Positions 25,450 through 33,658 of a stretch of 64,000 nucleotides of DNA are shown here, piece after piece. Made by a program: the position numbers and the translations under genes. The first letter of the stretch is position 1; the number at the start of each line of letters is the position of its first letter. Location of the stretch: NCBI GenBank assembly GCA_963519845.1, contig CAUQNX010000001.1, positions 310,001-374,000 of the forward strand. Direction: 5' to 3'. Below the pieces are notes generated by a model, which was not told where the DNA came from, made no database searches, and saw nothing but the letters and a program-made list of their open reading frames with translations. The stretch comes from Moellerella sp963519845 (GTDB taxonomy: Bacteria > Pseudomonadota > Gammaproteobacteria > Enterobacterales > Enterobacteriaceae).

Positions 25450-25461
25450 GGGAACGTTCCC
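25450..25461. promoter_or_regulatory. TreR operator upstream of treB
   Basis: GGGAACGTTCCC is a perfect 12-bp palindrome and fits the known GGGAACG-type TreR operator. It lies 177 bases before the treB ATG. Confidence 0.85.
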
Positions 25462-25626
25462 ATTTCCAAAAAAGAGATTAACGACTAGGATATATTGAGA
25501 TGTAGAACCTATACATGCTGTGTGACGATGCGAGCCTTTCAGAATCCCATACTGAGAAAATCTATTTTCTGAACTCGCTCCCTATCATACCGCTTCTTGT
25601 TCTGTTCACGACTTAAGATGAAAATT

Positions 25627-27051
25627 ATGGCTAAAAACAAAATAAAACAAGAGGATATCGATAAGCTCATCGAGCTAATTGGTGGCCGCGACAATATTGC
25701 AACGGTAAGTCACTGTATTACTCGCTTAAGATTTGTATTGAATGATACAAGCAAAGCACAGCCAAAAGAGATTGAAAAACTCGCTATGGTCAAAGGCTGT
25801 TTTACTAATGCGGGACAATTTCAGGTAGTGATCGGCACTAATGTCGATGAATGCTACCAAGCATTAATCAAAACAACGGGCCAAACTAGCGTTAATAACG
25901 ACATCGTCAAACAAGCTGCGCGACAAAATATGAAATGGCATGAACGCGCGATTTCCCATTTTGCAGAGATCTTTTTCCCGCTATTACCCGCCTTGATAAG
26001 TGGGGGCCTCATTCTCGGCTTCCGTAATATTATTGGTGATATTCCCTTTGGTGACGGTAAAACCTTAGCCCAAAGCAGCCCAATCTGGCAGACCATCTAT
26101 GATTTTCTCTGGCTACTCGGCGAAGCTATCTTCTTCTACTTACCCGTTGGTATCTGTTGGTCTGCGGTGAAGAAAATGGGAGGATCGCCAATTTTGGGGA
26201 TTGTACTGGGAGTCACCCTAGTATCACCGCAATTAATGAACTCTTATATGATTGGCCAACAACTTCCCGAAGTGTGGAATTTTGGCTGGTTCACCATCGA
26301 AAAAATTGGCTATCAAGCGCAAGTCATTCCATCGCTACTTGCCGGATTAGCCTTAGGCTGGATTGAAACACGCCTAAAACGCTGGACACCCGATTATCTT
26401 TATTTAGTGATAGTGCCTGTAACATCGCTAATACTCGCTGTTCTGCTAGCCCACACTCTGATAGGTCCATTTGGTCGCTTAATTGGTGATGGTGTTGCCT
26501 TTGTGATGAAAGCCTTAATGACAGGCAGTTTCGCCCCTATCGGCACCGCACTATTTGGTTTTTTATATGCTCCGTTGGTGATTACTGGCGTCCATCAAAC
26601 GACCTTAGCGATTGATATGCAGCTAATCCAAAGTATGGGTGGAACCCCACTTTGGCCGGTTATTGCTCTTTCGAATATCGCGCAAGGCTCGGCGGTGGTC
26701 GGCATTATCATTATTAGTAAAAAATATAATGAGCGTGAAATTTCAGTACCGGCGGCAATCTCTGCCTATTTGGGCGTCACTGAACCCGCACTTTACGGTA
26801 TCAATTTGAAATATCGATTCCCACTACTGTGCGGCATGATCGGTTCGGCACTTGCTGGCTTGATTTGTGGATTAAATGGCGTGATGGCCAATGGTATCGG
26901 TGTCGGTGGTATACCCGGTATTTTATCTATTCAACCTGTCTACTGGGGCATCTACGCATTAGCTATGTTAGTGGCGATTGTCGTGCCTATTTTCTTGACG
27001 ATTTTTATCTATCGCCGCAGAGCCAGCAATAACAGCTTAAATATTGCCTAA
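25627..27051 (+). CDS. treB: Trehalose-specific PTS EIIBC component
   Basis: TreB imports trehalose and phosphorylates it to trehalose 6-phosphate, using the glucose EIIA as phosphate donor. The 474-residue protein has the EIIB domain at the N-terminus with the phospho-cysteine in VSHCITRLRFVL (about residue 30) and a multi-helix EIIC domain with SGGLILGFRNIIGD, GVHQTTLAID and GVTEPALYGINL. There is no EIIA domain, as in E. coli. The start at 25627 (MAKNKIKQED) matches the family; ATG at 25618 is an alternative. The treC gene follows after a 76-base spacer with two overlapping hairpins. Confidence 0.95.
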   Translation: MAKNKIKQEDIDKLIELIGGRDNIATVSHCITRLRFVLNDTSKAQPKEIEKLAMVKGCFTNAGQFQVVIGTNVDECYQALIKTTGQTSVNNDIVKQAARQNMKWHERAISHFAEIFFPLLPALISGGLILGFRNIIGDIPFGDGKTLAQSSPIWQTIYDFLWLLGEAIFFYLPVGICWSAVKKMGGSPILGIVLGVTLVSPQLMNSYMIGQQLPEVWNFGWFTIEKIGYQAQVIPSLLAGLALGWIETRLKRWTPDYLYLVIVPVTSLILAVLLAHTLIGPFGRLIGDGVAFVMKALMTGSFAPIGTALFGFLYAPLVITGVHQTTLAIDMQLIQSMGGTPLWPVIALSNIAQGSAVVGIIIISKKYNEREISVPAAISAYLGVTEPALYGINLKYRFPLLCGMIGSALAGLICGLNGVMANGIGVGGIPGILSIQPVYWGIYALAMLVAIVVPIFLTIFIYRRRASNNSLNIA

Positions 27052-27056
27052 CCGCA

Positions 27057-27095
27057 CCCAAAAATCGATTAGCGCTAATTTTTGGGCTAATCGAT
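27057..27095 (+). other. Two mutually exclusive hairpins between treB and treC
   Basis: Stem A pairs 27057-27065 with 27078-27086 (9 bp, perfect). Stem B pairs 27064-27072 with 27087-27095 (9 bp, perfect). The 5' arm of B lies in the loop of A and the 3' arm of A lies in the loop of B, so only one can form at a time. No U run follows. Confidence 0.7.
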
Positions 27096-27127
27096 ATCTA
27101 GATTAACGATAAGTGAGATCATTCGCG

Positions 27128-28792
27128 ATGAAAAAACAGATCCCTTCTTGGTGGCTACAGGGCACTATTTATCAAATTTATCCCAAAAGTTTTCAGGATA
27201 CCAATGGCACAGGCACAGGCGATCTCAATGGGATCACCCAGCGACTAGACTATCTACAGCAGCTAGGTGTTGATGCCATCTGGATCACCCCATTTTATCC
27301 GTCACCCCAAATAGATAATGGCTATGATGTCGCTGATTACTGCGCAATAGACCCTAGCTATGGCACCCTCGAAGATTTTGATAATTTGCTAGCTCAAGCT
27401 CATAGCCGAAACATTCGTATTATTCTCGATATGGTATTTAATCATACCTCGACTCAACATTCTTGGTTCCAACAAGCACAAGATCCCAATAGCCCCTTTA
27501 GACAATTCTATATCTGGCGAGATGGCACTGCTGATACGCCACCCAATAATTGGCAATCAAAATTTGGCGGTAACGCTTGGCAATGGCATGCTGAAAGCCA
27601 GCAATACTATCTGCACTTATTTGCTGTCGAGCAGGCTGATCTCAATTGGGAACATAAACCCGTCCGCGATGAGTTGAAAAAAGTGTGCGAATTTTGGGCC
27701 GATAGGGGCGTAGATGGATTGCGTTTAGATGTGATAAATCTCGTCTCTAAGCAGCAAGATTTCCCCTATGCCAACGAAGGTGATGGTCGCCAGTTCTATA
27801 CTGATGGCCCGCGTATTCACTCTTTTTTGCAGGAGATGAGTCAGGATGTTTTTCAACCTAAAGGCTTGATGACCGTTGGTGAGATGTCATCCACTACCCT
27901 TGCTCATTGCCAGCAATACAGTAACCTAAGTGGCAAAGAGCTCTCCATGACCTTTAATTTTCACCATCTGAAAGTGGATTATCCCAATGGCGAAAAATGG
28001 ACTCGAGCTAAACCCGATTTTATCGCCCTAAAACAGATTTTTTCGCAATGGCAGCAAGGTATGCATGGCAAAGCATGGAATGCACTTTTTTGGTGTAATC
28101 ATGACCAACCAAGGATCGTATCTCGTTTCGGTGATGAAGGTGAATTACGGGTAAAATCGGCTAAAATGCTGGCAATGCTACTACATGGAATGCAAGGAAC
28201 GCCCTATATCTATCAAGGAGAAGAGTTGGGCATGACCAATCCTAACTTTACTCAGATTGATGCCTATCGCGATGTAGAAAGCCTCAATATCTATCAAAAA
28301 TTACGCCAAGAAGGTCAATCAGAACAGGCTATTTTAGCGATATTGGCGCAAAAATCCCGTGATAATGGCCGTACGCCGATGCAATGGGATAGCAGCGCAA
28401 ATGCCGGATTTACCACTGGCTCTCCATGGATAGCGCTATCGAATAATAGTAAGCAGATCAATGCCGAATTGGCTTTGCAAGATCCCACTTCAGTATTTCA
28501 CACTTATCGCCAGCTTATTGCGCTACGTAAAACTGAGCCGCTATTAGCTGATGGCAACTATCGTGATCTTCTGCCCGAACATCCTTATCTTTGGTGCTAT
28601 CTGCGTCAATTTGCAGGTCAAAAACTACTGGTAATGGCAAATTTAAGTGCTGAGGCGCAAACTTGGTCACCAACCACTGAGCTGGTGAATAATCCTTGGC
28701 AATTACTGATGAGCAATGATCCAGACGCAACCGAAATTTCGCCACAAATCACGCTTAAACCCTATGAAGCTAGCTATTGGCTAATCAAGTAG
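27128..28792 (+). CDS. treC: Trehalose-6-phosphate hydrolase
   Basis: TreC hydrolyses trehalose 6-phosphate to glucose and glucose 6-phosphate in the cytoplasm. The 554-residue GH13 protein has WWLQGTIYQIYPKSFQDTNG, the catalytic Asp in GLRLDVINL, the acid Glu in TVGEMSS and the third acidic residue in CNHDQPR. Length agrees with the 551 of E. coli. The frame opens at an ATG at 27113; the ATG at 27128 (MKKQIPSWW) fits the family better. It completes the tre locus and ends in a strong hairpin shared with the convergent reductase gene. Confidence 0.96.
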   Translation: MKKQIPSWWLQGTIYQIYPKSFQDTNGTGTGDLNGITQRLDYLQQLGVDAIWITPFYPSPQIDNGYDVADYCAIDPSYGTLEDFDNLLAQAHSRNIRIILDMVFNHTSTQHSWFQQAQDPNSPFRQFYIWRDGTADTPPNNWQSKFGGNAWQWHAESQQYYLHLFAVEQADLNWEHKPVRDELKKVCEFWADRGVDGLRLDVINLVSKQQDFPYANEGDGRQFYTDGPRIHSFLQEMSQDVFQPKGLMTVGEMSSTTLAHCQQYSNLSGKELSMTFNFHHLKVDYPNGEKWTRAKPDFIALKQIFSQWQQGMHGKAWNALFWCNHDQPRIVSRFGDEGELRVKSAKMLAMLLHGMQGTPYIYQGEELGMTNPNFTQIDAYRDVESLNIYQKLRQEGQSEQAILAILAQKSRDNGRTPMQWDSSANAGFTTGSPWIALSNNSKQINAELALQDPTSVFHTYRQLIALRKTEPLLADGNYRDLLPEHPYLWCYLRQFAGQKLLVMANLSAEAQTWSPTTELVNNPWQLLMSNDPDATEISPQITLKPYEASYWLIK

Positions 28793-28805
28793 AGGCCGTA
28801 AAAAC

Positions 28806-28834
28806 ATTGAGTCCGATGGAATATCGGACTCAAT
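28806..28834. terminator. Hairpin between convergent treC and reductase gene
   Basis: A perfect 12-bp stem (28806-28817 with 28823-28834) encloses a five-base loop in the 72-base convergent gap. The flanks are AT-rich but lack a long U run. It probably serves both genes. Confidence 0.7.
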
Positions 28835-28864
28835 ATAATCGTTTAATTATCAATCAATAAGTTA

Positions 28865-29932
28865 TTAGTCTGGAATAATATGCTGTGATTTCAGTCGATC
28901 AAACAGCTGAGTAAATGAATCCAATGTACTTTGATATCCAGTAAAACCTGCTTTACGACTTTTACTCATATCACTGAAAACTTCCATTGGGCGGCCTAGA
29001 TCAGCGTCAGTGTGCCACCAAGAAGCCAACTTGTTAATATTCGACTCTCGTAGATTATATTTACTGGCAATCTCCTGCCAAGCCGCTTCGGCCTGCTGCA
29101 TACGCCCTTCTAACGGCATAATTTTCGCTGGATATTCCGGCGATTCAATACCAAAATAATCGGCTAAATGCGGCCACAGCCATTTCCAACGGAATACATC
29201 ACCATTTGTGATATTAAAATCTTCGTTGGCCGCCGCTGGAGATAAAATAGCCCAATATAATTGTTCTGCTAATAATCGAGCATCAGTCACATCGGAAATC
29301 CCATTCCATTGCTCCAGAGAACCGGGAAAAATAAATGGCCAGCCTTTTTCCTTACAGAGTGATGCGTAAACAGCTAATGTCTGCCCCATATTCATCGCAT
29401 TACCCAAGGCATCACCAATGATGGTATGTGGTCGATGGATACTCCATTGATAACCATACTTTTTAGCGCCAGCAAAAATTTCATCCTCTTGCGCATAATA
29501 AAAGTTATCTACTGGCTGACGACCTTGCTCCTCTCTAAATGGCGTACTTGGCACAACCCCTTTCCCATAAGCTTCAAATGGCCCAAGATAATGTTTCAGC
29601 CCAGTAACCAAAGCGACATGAGAACCCTGTAAACGAGAACCGAGCGACTCTATGACATTCTGTACCATCATACGATTCACTCGAATATTCTCTTTTTCAT
29701 TTTCTTGGCGCGACCAGACACTAAAAATCACAGCGTCAGGCTCAATATTCTTCAGTGCTTGGTTTACTGCCTCTGTATTGGTTAAATCAGCCGTCAAGCT
29801 AATACAGCCTTCGGGTATATTGCTACGCCCGCGAGAGAGACCAGTGACAATCCAGCCCTCTTGATTCAATTTTTTCGCTAATGCGCGGCCAACAACCCCA
29901 CTGATACCGATAATTAATGCTTTTTTTTGCAT
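28865..29932 (-). CDS. NAD(P)-dependent reductase of the PRISE (VEP1/progesterone 5-beta-reductase-like) family
   Basis: The 355-residue protein has an N-terminal Rossmann motif (ALIIGISGVVGRALA) of the extended short-chain dehydrogenase type. PRISE-type signatures follow: the lysine motif TGLKHYLGPFEAYG and the tyrosine motif NFYYAQEDEIF, where the Tyr and Lys act in enone reduction. Such enzymes reduce activated C=C bonds of enones; the bacterial substrates are mostly unknown. GGAGG lies seven bases before the ATG at 29932, which is preferred over the upstream frame to 29953. It is divergent from a LysR regulator, which probably controls it. Confidence 0.85.
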   Translation of the reverse strand: MQKKALIIGISGVVGRALAKKLNQEGWIVTGLSRGRSNIPEGCISLTADLTNTEAVNQALKNIEPDAVIFSVWSRQENEKENIRVNRMMVQNVIESLGSRLQGSHVALVTGLKHYLGPFEAYGKGVVPSTPFREEQGRQPVDNFYYAQEDEIFAGAKKYGYQWSIHRPHTIIGDALGNAMNMGQTLAVYASLCKEKGWPFIFPGSLEQWNGISDVTDARLLAEQLYWAILSPAAANEDFNITNGDVFRWKWLWPHLADYFGIESPEYPAKIMPLEGRMQQAEAAWQEIASKYNLRESNINKLASWWHTDADLGRPMEVFSDMSKSRKAGFTGYQSTLDSFTQLFDRLKSQHIIPD

Positions 29933-30033
29933 TTCCCATCCTCCGCAAAACATATGATCATTAGCTTACTCTGGAATTAAATTCCTATCTCTGGTATTTA
30001 TTCACATCATTCATAACTTGAGTTCACTAATCA

Positions 30034-30936
30034 ATGCATGATCAACGCCTCAAAGATATTATTCCCTTTGTCACTAGCGTAGAAACGGGCAGTTTCACCG
30101 CAGCGGCCGAGCGACTACATGTGACGGGTTCGGCAATCAGTAAGAGCATCAGTCGATTAGAAGCACGCCTCGATTCGCTGTTATTAGAACGTACAACCAG
30201 ACGACTGCAACTTACTGATGCAGGTAACGCCTATTATCAAACCTGTGTGCGTATTATTGGTGAATTAGCTGAGGCTGAGGCCGTATTGGTAGCACAGCGC
30301 ACTATTCCTTCGGGGAAATTACGAATAGCCGTGCCCAGTACATACGGTCGCATTGGGGTTATGCCCTTATTGATACCTTTTTTTCAGCAGCATACTGAAC
30401 TTGAGCTTAGCCTGACTTTCTCTGATCGTTTTATTGATTTATTTGATGATGGAATCGACGTAGCCGTAAGAATTGGTGGTGATTTAAATTTACCCCCGTC
30501 ACTAGGCAGCCGCCAGATAGGGCGTGAGAAAATGGTCTTTTGTGCCTCTCCTACCTATTTAAATCTGCATGGGCGCCCTCAAAATGAAGCTGAATTAATG
30601 CAACATCAGGCTATTCTCTATGAGCGTATCGACGGAACTAACAAAAACTGGTTATTCTTAACGGAAGATGGCCACCCACGCTGGCGTAGTGTCGCTTGTC
30701 GTATGGCGTTGGGCAATGTTGATGCACAAGTACAGGCAGTTAGCGCAGGTTTAGGCGTTGCACAAATGCCCTCTTGGTTGATACGCGAGCCTTTGTCAAA
30801 AGGAGAGTTAGAGATTATTTTGCCACAATTACAACCTGAAGGACTGGCATTATCCATTATCTGGCCGCGGCGTAAGCAACTGCTTCCTAAGGTCGATACT
30901 CTACTCTCAGCATTGAGTAAGCTTGAAATCCTTTAA
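30034..30936 (+). CDS. LysR-family transcriptional regulator
   Basis: The 300-residue protein has a LysR-type winged helix (GSFTAAAERLHVTGSAISKSISRLEARL, about residues 17-44) and a C-terminal effector-binding domain with GKLRIAVPSTYGRIGVMPLL and a final AGLGVAQMPSWLI segment. This subfamily (CrgA/DsdC-like) often regulates a divergent oxidoreductase. It shares a roughly 100-base promoter region with the PRISE-type reductase, and autoregulation together with control of that gene is the simplest reading. The effector is unknown. Confidence 0.9.
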   Translation: MHDQRLKDIIPFVTSVETGSFTAAAERLHVTGSAISKSISRLEARLDSLLLERTTRRLQLTDAGNAYYQTCVRIIGELAEAEAVLVAQRTIPSGKLRIAVPSTYGRIGVMPLLIPFFQQHTELELSLTFSDRFIDLFDDGIDVAVRIGGDLNLPPSLGSRQIGREKMVFCASPTYLNLHGRPQNEAELMQHQAILYERIDGTNKNWLFLTEDGHPRWRSVACRMALGNVDAQVQAVSAGLGVAQMPSWLIREPLSKGELEIILPQLQPEGLALSIIWPRRKQLLPKVDTLLSALSKLEIL

Positions 30937-30955
30937 TTTTATTCAGCAAAATGAT

Positions 30956-30996
30956 GAAAAAAATGGCGATGTAAATATTTAATTTACACCGCCATT
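30956..30996 (-). terminator. Rho-independent terminator of mrcB
   Basis: In minus-strand RNA the arms 30996-30983 and 30975-30962 form a 14-bp stem with one G-U pair, followed by a run of seven U from the A tract at 30957-30963. The convergent LysR gene may also use it, with one mismatch. Confidence 0.85.
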
Positions 30997-31019
30997 TATC
31001 GTTTTATTCAATCAGATAA

Positions 31020-33539
31020 CTAATTACTACCAAACATCTCTTTTACCCATTCAGGGGCATCATTTTCTTGTGTGTTATTATTATTTAAATCCCACACAGG
31101 TTCTTGAGATGATTGACTTTGGCAGATTGATTGCGGATTGTCGGTCCATACTGGCAATGAGCGCCCTGTGGCAAATTCAGAGCAATTAAATTGGCCGTCA
31201 GTACCCACTTTCAACTCAACAATGCCTTCCGGTGGGCGATTAATCAGTTCCAGAGGAGCCTGATTATCAAGATAACGTTGATAAATTTTCAGCGCTCCCG
31301 TTGCTCCCGTCAGATTGGTTGGGCCATTATTATCGCGCCCCATCCAGACAATAGTCACCTCTTTACCGTCAATACCAGCAAACCAGCTATCACGGAGATC
31401 ATTCGTTGTCCCAGTTTTACCGGCTAATTGGTATTTACCATATTTAGTGGTTAAGGCACGAGAAGTTCCTTGAGACACCACTTGCTGCATACCATAGAGC
31501 GCTAAATAAGCCGCTTGTGAGGGCACAGCACGCTCAGCGGATGGATAGCTTTGATATATTTCATTGCCATCACCATCAATAACCGAACGCAAAGCAGAAA
31601 GTTTCGCTCTATTACCGTTGCCACCAATAGTTTGATAAATCTGTGCGGTCTCAATCGGCGTTAAGTTAACAGCCCCGAGCAACATAGCCGGAACTTTCTC
31701 CATCACATTAGCTGGCGCGCCTAAGCGAATAAAGGTATTAACCACTTGATCTAAACCAACTTCAAGACCTAAGTTCACCGTAGGTATATTCAATGATTTG
31801 GCTAATCCATCCACCAGCATCACACGCCCGCGGAACTGGCGATCATAGTTATTGGGTTTCCATGTTTGATTGCCTACTTTCACTGATAGCGGCTCATCGG
31901 CTAACCAAGTATTTAATTTAAAACGATCCGGCTCACTCAATGCCGCTAAATAGACGGGCGGTTTAGCTAATGAGCCAATAGAGCGTCGCGCATTCAATGC
32001 ACGGTTAAAACCTGAATATTGGGGTTGTGAGCCGCCCACTAGCGCTCTAACTTCACCATTGATACGGTCGACGATAACAATCGCCCCTTCGAGATCATCA
32101 ATTTTGCGAGTTTTACGCAGATCGGCAATCCCTTTTTCAACCGCATTTTCTGCCGCATCTTGTGATACAGGATCTAACGTAGTGAATATTTTTGCCCCAG
32201 AGAGGTTATTAACCTTGTCTCCTAGCTTCTCAGTTAACTCCTGACGCACTAACTGCATAAAGGCAGGTTGCGGGGTGATAACACCGCTGCGAGGCTTCAC
32301 ACCCAATGGGCGGGCGCTTAACACGTCATAGAGGGCTTGGTCGATCACGCCACGCGTTTCCAACAGTTTTAACACCACATTACGACGTTCAAGTGTGGTT
32401 TTCGGGTTACGCCATGGGTTATACAGTGAAGCGCCTTTAACCATCCCCACAAGCAGTGCTTGCTGATCGAGGCTCAGTTCATCAATTGGACGACCAAAAT
32501 AGTAGAGACTTGCCAATGGGAAACCACGGATCTGATCGTCGCCACTCTGACCTAAAAATACCTCATTAAGGTAAAGTTCAAGAATGCGTTGTTTGCTATA
32601 ATTCGCGTCCATTAACAGCGCCATATAGCCTTCATTGATTTTGCGTTTCAATGTACGCTCATTGGTTAAGAACAGGTTCTTTACCAGTTGCTGAGTTAAT
32701 GTACTGCCGCCTTGTACCGCTTTTCCTGCGGTCATATTGGCAATAACCGCACGACCAATCGAGTAAAAACTGACGCCATCATGCTCGTAAAAGCGACGAT
32801 CTTCTGTTTCTAGCAGAATATTGATCAGAGTATCGGGGAAATCTTCAAAAGGTAGAACCAGACGCTGCTCATTATTTGTCGATTGCAGCATAGTAATGAG
32901 TTTAGGATCGAGGCGGAAGAAACCAAAAGCTCGGTTATTCGCCATATTTTCGATCTTCACTAAACGACCTTTATCAAACTGCAAACGCGCTAAGATCTGC
33001 TCTTCTTTTTGATCGGGAAAATTAAATGGTCGGCGCAGCATTTCAATATTGCTGCCTTTAACGACAAACTCTCCAGGGCGGGTGATCTGGTTGACTTGAC
33101 GATATTGCATACCATCCAATAGGCGGATCATTTCAGCCTGACTATAGTCCATACCCGGTTCTAGGTTAACCATGCGTCCATAAACGGCCGCGGGCAAGTC
33201 CCAGACTTTACCATCGAGACGCTCACTGATTTGTCGGTAGAGGTAAACCCCATAAATTCCCACCAGCAAAGCGACAACGATAAATATTTTGGTCAATAAC
33301 CAAAACCAGCGCCATTTGCTCTTGGTTCGACGCGTTTTTTTGCCTTTGCTTTTCTTTGTCATCGGCTCATCTTCTTCATAATCATCGTCTTCTTCTGTAT
33401 CTTCATCAAAATTATCATGTTCAAAGAGTTCTTCGTCATCATCATCCCGCCGACGGCGCCGACCCGATGATGGCTGTTTTTTTGTCGATGGCTGCTTTTT
33501 ACGTCTACCAATTGGTTCTATGTCTTTACCAGACATCAT
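31020..33539 (-). CDS. mrcB: Penicillin-binding protein 1B (transglycosylase/transpeptidase)
   Basis: PBP1B polymerises and cross-links peptidoglycan at the inner membrane with LpoB as outer-membrane activator. The 839-residue protein has a cytoplasmic tail rich in Lys/Arg then Asp/Glu, one membrane helix (about 77-100), a UB2H domain, the GT51 transglycosylase (TEDRRFYEHDGVSFYSIGRA, GGSTLTQQLVKN) and a transpeptidase. Transpeptidase motifs are SLAK near residue 523 and KTGTTND in the C-terminal third. The tail has a longer acidic run than I recall from E. coli. It is followed by a clear terminator, and hrpB lies upstream as in E. coli. Confidence 0.97.
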   Translation of the reverse strand: MMSGKDIEPIGRRKKQPSTKKQPSSGRRRRRDDDDEELFEHDNFDEDTEEDDDYEEDEPMTKKSKGKKTRRTKSKWRWFWLLTKIFIVVALLVGIYGVYLYRQISERLDGKVWDLPAAVYGRMVNLEPGMDYSQAEMIRLLDGMQYRQVNQITRPGEFVVKGSNIEMLRRPFNFPDQKEEQILARLQFDKGRLVKIENMANNRAFGFFRLDPKLITMLQSTNNEQRLVLPFEDFPDTLINILLETEDRRFYEHDGVSFYSIGRAVIANMTAGKAVQGGSTLTQQLVKNLFLTNERTLKRKINEGYMALLMDANYSKQRILELYLNEVFLGQSGDDQIRGFPLASLYYFGRPIDELSLDQQALLVGMVKGASLYNPWRNPKTTLERRNVVLKLLETRGVIDQALYDVLSARPLGVKPRSGVITPQPAFMQLVRQELTEKLGDKVNNLSGAKIFTTLDPVSQDAAENAVEKGIADLRKTRKIDDLEGAIVIVDRINGEVRALVGGSQPQYSGFNRALNARRSIGSLAKPPVYLAALSEPDRFKLNTWLADEPLSVKVGNQTWKPNNYDRQFRGRVMLVDGLAKSLNIPTVNLGLEVGLDQVVNTFIRLGAPANVMEKVPAMLLGAVNLTPIETAQIYQTIGGNGNRAKLSALRSVIDGDGNEIYQSYPSAERAVPSQAAYLALYGMQQVVSQGTSRALTTKYGKYQLAGKTGTTNDLRDSWFAGIDGKEVTIVWMGRDNNGPTNLTGATGALKIYQRYLDNQAPLELINRPPEGIVELKVGTDGQFNCSEFATGRSLPVWTDNPQSICQSQSSQEPVWDLNNNNTQENDAPEWVKEMFGSN

Positions 33540-33658
33540 TACTCCATATCGCCGTTAATTTTATACGTTTTTTCACGTTGCAGATAAACCGACTCGCTTT
33601 CCTCTGAATTATGCAGATTTAACATCATTGAAATTAAATCCTTATCATCATAATTCGC

